A stretch of DNA of 15,119 nucleotides from JAVZJR01 sp964435235 (lineage in GTDB: Archaea; Micrarchaeota; Micrarchaeia; Anstonellales; Bilamarchaeaceae): contig CAYSXZ010000034.1 in the NCBI GenBank assembly GCA_964435235.1, positions 1 through 15,119 on the forward strand. The letters run 5' to 3'. Position 1 is the stretch's first letter; each line of letters starts with the position of its first letter. The notes beneath the pieces are model-generated. The model ran no database searches and was not told where the DNA came from. It saw only the letters and a program-made list of their open reading frames with translations. Both the position numbers and the translations under genes were made by a program. Of the stretch, positions 1 to 6,090 are shown in pieces.

Positions 1-8
1 ATTTTATT

Positions 9-1199
9 ATGTCTTCTTTTGATGAAATTACGCCAAAAAGCAGTGTATTCAAAAATTCATCTGTTCTCTCTCCGCATTATATACCAAAAACGCTTCCATT
101 CAGAGAGACGCAGATAATGGAAATAATGAAACTGCTTTCGCCTGCGATAAAAGGACAGAAGCCTAAAAATCTTATAATATACGGAAAAACCGGAACTGGA
201 AAGACATGTAGTGTTAAAAAGATCATGGAAGAATTCGAGAAATTAAACATAGATGCAAAGATGCACTATCTTAATTGCAGAATATACAATTCGAGATACA
301 GGATACTACAGCGGATGCTTAAGAACTATGCTCCAGAATTGGAAAAGACAGGTTTTGGTCTTCCCTATCTTTACGAGAAGCTGGTAGATATAATAAAGAA
401 TGGCTACCAAATAATAGTCGTGCTAGACGAGATAGACATGGTAAAGGACTTGGACGAGTTGGTTTACACTCTTACGCGCGTGAATGACGAGACACAAAAT
501 GGTGGGGTAACTATGATAGGAATTTCGAATAAGCTCTCGTTCAAGGATGCTCTCGACCCAAGGAGCAGGAGTAGTCTTTATGAAACAGAGATGGTTTTTC
601 CACCATACACTTCCGAACAACTTAAGCAAATTCTTGCACAAAGAGTTCCAGATGCATTCAAAGAAAATGCTGTCGAAGATTCCGCAATAAATCTTGCTGC
701 TGCTATAACTGCTAAGGAAAGCGGTGATGCAAGATACGCATTAAAACTTCTTCTTAAAGCAGGAGAGCTGGCTGACCAGAATAAAAAAGAGAAAATCACT
801 GACAGTGATGTGGAAGCTGCAAGAGAGAAGGTCGAACTAGACCTCGTTAGAGAGACAATAAGCACCCTTCCAGAGATGCATCAGATAGTTCTTCACGCTA
901 TCGCTGCTCTTTCGATCAAAGGAAGCAGATACTCTCGCCTTGAAGAGATAGAAATAGAAAAAGGTTTTCTTATTTCTGGAGAAGTGTACGAAGAATATGA
1001 GCGAACATGCGAAAGGTTGAAGAAAAAGGGACGGAGCCTCAGATGGTTTAAGGAGTACATAAACGATTTAGAGATGCTAGGCCTTGTTACGACTATGCCT
1101 AGTAGTAAGGGAATACGCGGTCATACAACATTGATAAGGATTGGACAGAATCCTGAGGATATTTATAATATTACAAGGATAAACTTATTTGGGGAATAA
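9..1199 (+). CDS. cdc6: Orc1/Cdc6-family replication initiator (AAA+ ATPase)
   Basis: This is an archaeal origin-recognition and helicase-loading ATPase of 396 residues, the usual family length. Visible motifs in order are Walker A GKTGTGKT (residues 59-66), Walker B VVLDEID (137-143), a sensor-1 segment GISN ending at N174, and a sensor-2 segment GDARYALKLL with R242. A C-terminal winged-helix region (about 285-396) has the conserved pattern RSLRWFKEYINDLEMLGLV and would bind origin DNA. In this family the AAA+ core binds ATP and the winged helix contacts origin-recognition boxes. The ATG at 9 is the only start seen; just 8 bases precede it, so promoter and origin repeats lie outside the window. 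The gene ends one base before the next ATG, so it is probably co-transcribed with the following DNA-binding protein and HD hydrolase. Confidence in the family is very high; whether it is the main or an accessory Orc1 cannot be told. Confidence 0.96.
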   Translation: MSSFDEITPKSSVFKNSSVLSPHYIPKTLPFRETQIMEIMKLLSPAIKGQKPKNLIIYGKTGTGKTCSVKKIMEEFEKLNIDAKMHYLNCRIYNSRYRILQRMLKNYAPELEKTGFGLPYLYEKLVDIIKNGYQIIVVLDEIDMVKDLDELVYTLTRVNDETQNGGVTMIGISNKLSFKDALDPRSRSSLYETEMVFPPYTSEQLKQILAQRVPDAFKENAVEDSAINLAAAITAKESGDARYALKLLLKAGELADQNKKEKITDSDVEAAREKVELDLVRETISTLPEMHQIVLHAIAALSIKGSRYSRLEEIEIEKGFLISGEVYEEYERTCERLKKKGRSLRWFKEYINDLEMLGLVTTMPSSKGIRGHTTLIRIGQNPEDIYNITRINLFGE

Positions 1200-1200
1200 G

Positions 1201-1986
1201 ATGAAAACATCTCTGCTAAAAAAGGACGGGAAGGTTTACATACAATTACCTGAAGAATTTCTCAGTTTGGACAGCGCCGAATTTTTCAAACTGAGGGATG
1301 GTTATTATCTCCTTACCATTCCACTAGAAAGTACTAAAAAAGATGAAAAACAAAAACTACGCGATAAATTCCAGGTTCTAAGTAACGAAGAAAAGAATGT
1401 ACTTAGAAGGCTTCTATCGATAAAATTCCATAATAGAACTCCTGCTTACGTTGAAAAAATTCTTTCGCAAGAAGAAAAGAACGTTTTGAACGAATTGTTG
1501 GATAAGAATTTCATAAACATATTTAAAAGTAAGAAATACCCGAATGGTGTTTATAACATAAATGATAAAATATATAGTGTACTTTATGGTAAGGAAGTCA
1601 GTGCTTCTCAGTCATCCCAACCAACGCCTTCTGTAAAAAAAGAGAGAGAAAATCCGCAAGGTTCCTTAGCTTTGCTGGAGAGCAAGGGCTATATCATCGG
1701 TACGTCTAAGGACCTTAGTGAGATAGGGGCAAAATATAAAGACGAAATAAAATCAGGAAGAATAAAAGGGCTTAAGGGATTCGATGGAAAGTTCTATATT
1801 GCAAAGGCTGAATATGTAGAACGGTTGTCACCGCTTATAATAAAGCAACTCGATAGAGAGAAGAGTATAGAGGAGATTGCAAGCAACCTGCATGTTGAGT
1901 CAGACGCCGTTCGTACCGTCCTTCATATCCTTGCAGAGGCAGGCGACGTTATAGAAAAGAGAAGGGGAATATACGCGGCGATATGA
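1201..1986 (+). CDS. Predicted DNA-binding protein of unknown function with internal repeat and C-terminal winged helix
   Basis: I do not recognise this 261-residue protein as a named family. The first 40 residues (KDGKVYIQLPEEFL, then RDGYYLLTIPLE) resemble a SpoVT/AbrB-type beta segment. Residues 60-76 (LSNEEKNVLRRLLSIKF) and 88-104 (LSQEEKNVLNELLDKNF) form a clear internal repeat, probably two helical hairpins or small HTH units. A polar Ser/Pro/Lys linker (about 134-155) leads to a region with GFDGKFYIAKAEYVERL and a final helix-turn-helix-like stretch (222-261: SIEEIASNL, then a wing-like end). The ATG at 1201 is preferred over an in-frame TTG at 1189 because the TTG lies inside the cdc6 end, and GGGG at 1191-1194 could serve as its ribosome-binding site. 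It sits one base after cdc6 and overlaps the HD gene by ATGA, so a regulatory or accessory role in the same process is likely but inferred. Confidence 0.85.
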   Translation: MKTSLLKKDGKVYIQLPEEFLSLDSAEFFKLRDGYYLLTIPLESTKKDEKQKLRDKFQVLSNEEKNVLRRLLSIKFHNRTPAYVEKILSQEEKNVLNELLDKNFINIFKSKKYPNGVYNINDKIYSVLYGKEVSASQSSQPTPSVKKERENPQGSLALLESKGYIIGTSKDLSEIGAKYKDEIKSGRIKGLKGFDGKFYIAKAEYVERLSPLIIKQLDREKSIEEIASNLHVESDAVRTVLHILAEAGDVIEKRRGIYAAI

Positions 1987-3107
1987 TGGTAATAATAAAG
2001 GATGAGATATACGGCACGATAGAATTTGATGAAATAGAAGAGAGAATAATAGATACTGCAGCCTTTCAGCGACTTAGAAGAATAGCGCAAATGTCGGTTA
2101 CGAATCTTGTTTACCCAGGAGCAAATCATACTAGATTTGAGCATTCTCTTGGTACTGCCTACTTAGCTTCCCTAATAGCAGAAAGACTTGGACTGGAAGA
2201 GAGCGAAAAAAAGAAGATAAAGATATTCGGCCTCCTTCACGATATCGGCCATGTTGCATTCTCTCATGAGGGGGAGGATGTTCTTAAAAGGTACATAGGC
2301 GATCATGAAAAGCTCGGTAAGGATATTATAAGAAATGGGGAAATAGCAGATATTATCAACGAGAACTACTCCTCGAAAGAAATTGCTGAGATGTATGGAA
2401 GCAAAAGAGGGATGATTGTCGAGGCGGATATAGGCGCAGATAGGATGGATTATTTGAAACGAGATGCACTGAACACAGGCGTTGCATACGGCATGATAGA
2501 TATAGACAGGATTGTGCACACGCTTGCGGTAGAAGAGAATGAGCTATGTGTCACAGAAGGCGGCCTCGAAGCAGCAGAATTCCTTCTCATCGCAAGGTTC
2601 ATGATGTTCTCGGCGGTTTACTTACACAAGACAGTAAGAATTGCAACTGCAATGCTACAGAGGGCTATACTAGGATCAATAGAGGATGGAACAATAAAAC
2701 CAGAGGAATTTCTGTATATGGGCGATACGGTTGCTTATTGGAGGATGCTTCAATCTCAAAATGCCAAAAAATATGTAGATGGTCTTTTGAGAAGAAGATT
2801 ATACAAAGAAATCGTATCTCTTCATGAGAAGGAAATAAGTATGAAAGAGGCAAAAGAGCTTGAAAAAAAACTTTCAGAACAATTCGAATGCGACATTATC
2901 GTTGATTATCCAACCAAATTCTCAAAGGCTGTTGAACTTAAGGTAAAGACAAACGGCGGATTAAAAACCCTCCCCAAAATGTCTTCTCTTGTAAACTCTC
3001 TTCAGAAAGCAGAGGAAGAAAGAAGAAAGATATTGGTTATAGCTGAGGAGGCGATTAGGAGAACTAGAGGAGAGGAAATAAAGAAGGTTGTTTTTAGATC
3101 TATCTGA
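1983..3107 (+). CDS. HD-superfamily phosphohydrolase, SAMHD1/dGTPase-like (COG1078 type)
   Basis: This 374-residue protein carries the full HD metal site: H54 in RFEHSLGT, H86-D87 in LLHDIGHVAFSH, and D153 in GADRMDYLKRD. These are the positions that bind the metal in SAMHD1-like triphosphohydrolases. H90, H95 and H108 also match the histidines around the SAMHD1 active site. The N-terminal FQRLRRIAQ and the YPGANHTRFEHS block are typical of the COG1078 group. By family knowledge it probably removes triphosphate from deoxynucleoside triphosphates, though some relatives act on other phosphoesters. It overlaps the preceding gene by four bases (ATGA), so translation is likely coupled; ATG at 1986 is an alternative start. 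Its last eight bases overlap the convergent Sec61-beta gene. Co-location with an Orc1/Cdc6 gene suggests a link between replication and dNTP pools, which is inference. Confidence 0.93.
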   Translation: MMVIIKDEIYGTIEFDEIEERIIDTAAFQRLRRIAQMSVTNLVYPGANHTRFEHSLGTAYLASLIAERLGLEESEKKKIKIFGLLHDIGHVAFSHEGEDVLKRYIGDHEKLGKDIIRNGEIADIINENYSSKEIAEMYGSKRGMIVEADIGADRMDYLKRDALNTGVAYGMIDIDRIVHTLAVEENELCVTEGGLEAAEFLLIARFMMFSAVYLHKTVRIATAMLQRAILGSIEDGTIKPEEFLYMGDTVAYWRMLQSQNAKKYVDGLLRRRLYKEIVSLHEKEISMKEAKELEKKLSEQFECDIIVDYPTKFSKAVELKVKTNGGLKTLPKMSSLVNSLQKAEEERRKILVIAEEAIRRTRGEEIKKVVFRSI

Positions 3108-3261
3108 TTGCAAAACCAGCTATTTTTACTAGTATAACAAGTGCAAAGGTTGCTATTATAAGTACCTTCGGATCGATTTCAAATCCGCTTAACCTCATGT
3201 CTGGTGAAAAACCGATGATCCCTGCTGATGTCATCGGCATTGAAACCTTTTCTTCTGCCAT
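3100..3261 (-). CDS. secG: Sec61-beta / SecG, small subunit of the protein translocon
   Basis: Reading the minus strand from the ATG at 3261 to the TAG at 3100-3102 gives a 53-residue protein. It begins MAEEKVSMPMTSAGIIGF, continues through SPDMRLSGFEIDPKVL (19-34), and ends in a single hydrophobic helix (about 33-51) followed by IR. The order of a polar N terminus, PMTSAG-type block, a short amphipathic stretch with a DPK-like turn and one C-terminal tail anchor is the signature of archaeal Sec61-beta. That subunit binds SecY/SecE in the cytoplasmic membrane. No Shine-Dalgarno sequence precedes the ATG. A TATA-like TTTTAAA sits about 25 bases upstream, so the transcript is probably leaderless. 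The gene is divergent from the MarC-like gene, and its last codons overlap the end of the HD gene. Only its small size makes it easy to overlook. Confidence 0.93.
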   Translation of the reverse strand: MAEEKVSMPMTSAGIIGFSPDMRLSGFEIDPKVLIIATFALVILVKIAGFAIR

Positions 3262-3312
3262 GATTTATTACTGTTGTATTGGGTTTAAAATCTTAATCTT
3301 GGTGATAAGGTT
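3262..3312. promoter_or_regulatory. Divergent promoter region between secG and the MarC-family gene
   Basis: The self-complementary TTTAAA at 3284-3289 is centred 25.5 bases from the secG ATG (minus) and 26.5 bases from the MarC-family ATG (plus), the distance expected between an archaeal TATA box and the transcription start. For the MarC-family gene a second possibility is TTTATTA at 3264-3270. That would give a leader long enough to include GGTGAT at 3301-3306, which matches the archaeal Shine-Dalgarno sequence and lies six bases before its ATG. The secG direction has no such site and would be leaderless. Confidence 0.5.
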
Positions 3313-3903
3313 ATGGACAGCATTCTCGCGATAATACAGACATTCGTTCTTCTCCTAGTCATCATGGATCCTGTGCTAAGCCTTGCAGCATTTCTCTCGC
3401 TTACGAAGGGAAAAAAGGAAATGGAGTGCAGGGCAGTGGCCTTTAAGGCGGTGCTTGTCGCAGCGATTGTTTTCCTCATATTCGCATTCGGTGGGGGCGT
3501 CCTCCTTCAAGTTTTAAATGTTAGCATGGATAGTTTCAAGGCAGCAGGCGGCATAATACTTATACTTTTGGGCGTTCAACTCTCGCTCGGCATTTCATTT
3601 CCAAAAGATAAGGAAGAGGATGGGATAAGTGAGATAGCAGTAGTTATAGGAACCCCGCTCATAAGCGGACCTGCCACTATTACAACAACAATAATACTCG
3701 TGAATGATTTTGGCCTGATGACAACATTGCTCTCCGGCATCGCAGCCCTGGCCGTTGTTCTTCTCTCTCTTTTAGCAGGTACGTATATAAACAGGATAAT
3801 AGGAAGAGGTGGGCTACGTATTCTTTCCACTATGATGGGAATCGTGACGCTTGCTTGGGGGGTGCAATTCGTGGTAGGAGGAATTCGAGCATTGATGATG
3901 TAA
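3313..3903 (+). CDS. MarC-family integral membrane protein
   Basis: This is a 196-residue, very hydrophobic protein with about six predicted membrane helices. It shows the MarC/UPF0056 landmarks: MDPVLSLAAFLSLTKG after the first helix (the family has a DP...FLSLT block), GGIILILLGVQL in the third helix, and the strongly conserved PLISGPATIT at about residues 115-124. It ends with the family's last helices (ILSTMMGIVTLAWGVQFVVGG). The ATG at 3313 is chosen because GGTGAT at 3301-3306 is well placed as a ribosome-binding site. The family's function is not settled; the old link with multiple antibiotic resistance in E. coli is not well supported. It probably lay directly convergent with aTrm56 before the ATPase insert arrived, since the displaced tail-like repeat starts 16 bases after its stop codon. 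Family assignment is firm; function is open. Confidence 0.93.
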   Translation: MDSILAIIQTFVLLLVIMDPVLSLAAFLSLTKGKKEMECRAVAFKAVLVAAIVFLIFAFGGGVLLQVLNVSMDSFKAAGGIILILLGVQLSLGISFPKDKEEDGISEIAVVIGTPLISGPATITTTIILVNDFGLMTTLLSGIAALAVVLLSLLAGTYINRIIGRGGLRILSTMMGIVTLAWGVQFVVGGIRALMM

Positions 3904-3919
3904 TTTCTTTTGAATCAAC

Positions 3920-3968
3920 CTAGACTGCCTTACGCGATTTCTCCCTTTCGCTTGGTTTTATTTTTATT
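3920..3968 (-). repeat. Detached copy of the aTrm56 3' end (repeat copy A)
   Basis: Read on the minus strand this segment encodes IKIKPSEREKSRKAV followed by a TAG stop at 3920-3922. It has no start codon or gene body of its own. The segment 3937-3968 matches 5568-5599 inside the aTrm56 gene in the same orientation, with 27 of 32 positions identical. Over 3943-3968 it is 23 of 26, and the three differences in the IKIKPSER codons are all synonymous (ATA/ATT, CCA/CCG, GAA/GAG). I read it as the former 3' end of aTrm56, separated from the gene by the ATPase insert. Confidence 0.7.
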
Positions 3969-4027
3969 GACATTTTTGCAGTCTAAGACCCTTTCCTCTC
4001 TTTGCGCTCTTATATTTTGGCATTTAG

Positions 4028-4059
4028 AATACCAATATATTTATAAATACTCTGGTATT
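4028..4059. promoter_or_regulatory. TATA box inside a 32-base dyad, probable promoter/operator of the ATPase gene
   Basis: The 12-base palindrome TATTTATAAATA (4038-4049) is a strong archaeal TATA element centred 26.5 bases before the ATPase ATG, which implies a leaderless transcript. It is flanked by a perfect 7-base inverted repeat, AATACCA (4028-4034) and TGGTATT (4053-4059). The arms share exactly the same centre of symmetry (between 4043 and 4044). A dimeric protein bound here would cover the TATA box and block the basal factors, so autorepression or host repression is plausible. Confidence 0.6.
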
Positions 4060-4069
4060 ATAATTTCCC

Positions 4070-5470
4070 ATGAATGAGGCGTTTCTGGTTGAGCAAAACC
4101 CATGGTGGAAGGGGAGAGAAAACATAAATTCCGACAAAAAGCTTGTTGAGCTTGAGAAATTGCAATACGTATGGAAGTCGCCTCTTCTTGACCAACCGCT
4201 TGTCGCAGGGAATATCTATTCAGTCAGGGGTCCTCGTCAGCTTGGAAAGACGACTGCCCTGAAAATGCTGATAAAAAAACTCCTTTTGGAAGAAAAAGTA
4301 CCAGAGTTATCCATATTTTACTGGAGTTGTGAAGACATCTTGAATTTTGAGCAGCTCGTGGCGTTGGTACGTTCCTATCTGAATATCGCAGCATCGTACA
4401 ATGTGCAGAAAACGTACATCTTTCTCGATGAGATTACCTTCGTGAAGAAATGGGAACGAGGCGTAAAACTGCTCGCAGACCGTGGTTATCTTGAAAACTC
4501 CGTTGTCATGATAACAGGTTCGAATATTGTGGATCTAAAGCGCTCTGCGGAACGCTTTCCAGGCAGGCGAGGAAAATACGGAAGGGATTTTCTGTTCATG
4601 CCACTGACCTTTCGCCAGTTCGTATCCCTAGTCAATCCAGGGCTTGCGAGCAAATTCGATAAGATACAAATCAATGACCTGTGTGATGTTGGGAAAATAC
4701 ATCTGCTTGCCAGCAAACTCAAAGTTCACGAGACTGAGGTAGCTAGTCTTTTTGGGAAGTACTTAGTATGCGGCGGGTTTCCAATTTCCATAAACTCCCT
4801 AATGAGCAAGAATGCTATCGATGATTGGATATTTGAGATGTACAAAAGCTGGATTATTGGAGATGTCCACCGGCTTGGGAGGCAGGAAACAGTGCTAATC
4901 CAGATATTACGAACAATAATGAGACATCATGGAAAACCGATGAGCTGGGATGCTCTGGCGAAAGAAAGCGAAATAAAATCACATAAGACGATTTCTGCAT
5001 ACGTTGAAATGCTGGAAGAGCTTTTCATATTTCTCATATCCTATTTCTTCGATATACAGAAAGGTACAATAAGGCCTGCGAAAAACAAGAAGATCAGATT
5101 CATCGATCCTTTGCTGTATGATGTTGTAAGAAGGTGGGTTCGACAGGAACGCAATGTTGCGCCTTTGATAGAGGATGTGGTGTATTCAAACATTTTCTCT
5201 TCTTTCTTTTTGGACGACTACATAAAATATTCGGAAAAGAGGCTTTATTACTACAGTGAGAAAAGGGAAACCGATATCGTTCTTGAAGCGAATGGCATAT
5301 CTATAGGTATAGAAGTGAAATATCAAGAAAAGATCTCAGGTGAAGATTGGCTCAACGTAAGCCCGTTTGAGCGCGGCCTCCTCCTTACCAAGAATTTTTA
5401 CGGCAAGCGCCAGATAGGACGGAAGATGCATGTCGCGATACCAGTGCACATGTTCCTTATGCTGATTTGA
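4070..5470 (+). CDS. AAA-family ATPase with DUF4143 / PD-(D/E)xK-like C-terminal domain
   Basis: This 466-residue protein belongs to the large archaeal and bacterial group of stand-alone ATPases (AAA_14 plus DUF4143). Visible features are Walker A in RGPRQLGKTT (residues 53-62, K60), Walker B in YIFLDEITF (D120, E121), and a sensor-like ITGSNIVDL (148-156). An RxxPGRRG segment follows, then a GGFPISIN block typical of the DUF4143 junction. A C-terminal nuclease-like core has D402 and, 13 residues later, E415-V-K417 (IGIEVKY), spaced as in PD-(D/E)xK folds. The family's role is not established; toxin-antitoxin-like, nuclease and mobile-element roles have all been suggested. The ATG at 4070 is set by the TATA box 26 bases upstream. 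The gene is alone in its orientation and sits between two copies of the aTrm56 3' end, so it is probably horizontally acquired cargo. Confidence 0.9.
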   Translation: MNEAFLVEQNPWWKGRENINSDKKLVELEKLQYVWKSPLLDQPLVAGNIYSVRGPRQLGKTTALKMLIKKLLLEEKVPELSIFYWSCEDILNFEQLVALVRSYLNIAASYNVQKTYIFLDEITFVKKWERGVKLLADRGYLENSVVMITGSNIVDLKRSAERFPGRRGKYGRDFLFMPLTFRQFVSLVNPGLASKFDKIQINDLCDVGKIHLLASKLKVHETEVASLFGKYLVCGGFPISINSLMSKNAIDDWIFEMYKSWIIGDVHRLGRQETVLIQILRTIMRHHGKPMSWDALAKESEIKSHKTISAYVEMLEELFIFLISYFFDIQKGTIRPAKNKKIRFIDPLLYDVVRRWVRQERNVAPLIEDVVYSNIFSSFFLDDYIKYSEKRLYYYSEKRETDIVLEANGISIGIEVKYQEKISGEDWLNVSPFERGLLLTKNFYGKRQIGRKMHVAIPVHMFLMLI

Positions 5471-5496
5471 CCATCGCTCCTTGCGTTTCTTTCTGT

Positions 5497-6081
5497 TTAG
5501 TCAGCGATTTTTATTCCATCACCCTCTCGCTTCAGCCTTCTATTGTTATAATTAGTTGACAATCTGCATTTTCCCCTCTCGCTCGGTTTTATTTTAATTC
5601 TCCCTTTGAAACGCTCATCGAAGGCACGCTCGAGTTGTCTTCCTTCCTGAAGTCTATCAAGAAGAATTGCGAGCGCTGCAACCTCGCTGTGTGGCTGGTT
5701 TGTTATCGCAATGTTGAAATCTGCAAGTTTGTAAACTTCCTTGGGAACGCGTTCTGCACCAACTACAACAAGGACATTCGCGCTTTCCTTTATCTTCTTT
5801 TCAACCTCAGGAAGAGGAATACCGTACATTGTAAGATGTAAAACTGTGAAGCCTTCTTCCTTATGCTCCTTTATTGCCTTTATGAAATTCTTCTCGTACG
5901 AAATGAAAAACTCCCCGCCCCAATTTTGAACGATATCAGAAATGCTTTTCTCGAGGCTGCTGTCGTGCTGGCCTGAGTAGATAATCCCGTCAGCTCCGAA
6001 TGCACGCGCAACGAGCCCGACGTGCGTTGTAATCCGCTCATCCCGCGGAAGACGATGACCAAGACGAAGAACAACAATCAT
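5497..6081 (-). CDS. trm56: tRNA (cytidine(56)-2'-O)-methyltransferase aTrm56, with an unusual tail
   Basis: aTrm56 is an archaea-specific SPOUT methyltransferase that methylates the ribose of C56 in the tRNA T loop using S-adenosylmethionine. The N terminus has LRLGHRLPRDERITTHVGLV and ARAFGADGI (family signature), and the SPOUT knot is seen in VVVGAERVPKEVYKLADFNI and AITNQPHSEVAALAILLDRL. The conserved body ends at about residue 172 (KIKPSERGK). A further 22 residues (from CRLSTNYNNR, ending GIKIAD) look unrelated to the family. That tail starts where the flanking repeat ends, so it may be sequence brought in by the insert. The gene starts nine bases after the MFS gene ends, with GGCGGT just before the ATG, so the two are probably one transcript. 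Enzyme identity is very secure; the effect of the tail is unknown. Confidence 0.95.
   Translation of the reverse strand: MIVVLRLGHRLPRDERITTHVGLVARAFGADGIIYSGQHDSSLEKSISDIVQNWGGEFFISYEKNFIKAIKEHKEEGFTVLHLTMYGIPLPEVEKKIKESANVLVVVGAERVPKEVYKLADFNIAITNQPHSEVAALAILLDRLQEGRQLERAFDERFKGRIKIKPSERGKCRLSTNYNNRRLKREGDGIKIAD
5568..5599 (-). repeat. Repeat copy B inside aTrm56 (partner of 3937-3968)
   Basis: On the minus strand this stretch encodes IKIKPSERGK of aTrm56. It matches the detached copy at 3937-3968 in direct orientation. A shorter 10-base identity, CCCTCTCGCT, recurs at 5522-5531 and 5574-5583, and GCGATTT at 5504-5510 also occurs beside copy A (3934-3940). The extended tail may therefore hold a further degraded copy. 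Confidence 0.65.
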
Positions 6082-6090
6082 ACGACCGCC

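Larger units (their letters stand above)
3937..5599 (+). mobile_element. Putative insertion of an AAA-ATPase gene into the 3' end of aTrm56, bounded by direct repeats
   Basis: A unit of about 1.63 kb is bounded by imperfect direct repeats (3937-3968 and 5568-5599), both matching the aTrm56 C-terminal coding sequence. It contains one gene, an ATPase with its own promoter. Deleting the unit by recombination between the repeats would give an aTrm56 gene ending IKIKPSEREKSRKAV and lying 16 bases from the MarC-family stop. That is the layout expected after site-specific integration at a gene's 3' end, where the target end is duplicated. No integrase, transposase or terminal inverted repeat is visible, so the mechanism is unknown. 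Confidence 0.5.

Noticed and set aside
1..8. Replication origin next to the Orc1/Cdc6 gene
   Set aside because: Only eight bases upstream are in the window and I see no origin-box repeats elsewhere in it.
4070..5470. Foreign codon use as evidence that the ATPase gene was transferred
   Set aside because: Eight of its first twelve Arg codons are CGN, unlike the AGR-rich HD gene, but the neighbouring native aTrm56 gene also uses CGN often, so this does not discriminate.
5504..5570. A third full copy of the aTrm56 end repeat in the tail
   Set aside because: Only short matches (10 bases and 7 bases, with gaps) support it; chance cannot be excluded, so it is mentioned but not called.
5635..5929. 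Open frames on the plus strand over the aTrm56 gene
   Set aside because: They lie opposite a gene with clear SPOUT motifs and have no family features, so they are antisense shadows.
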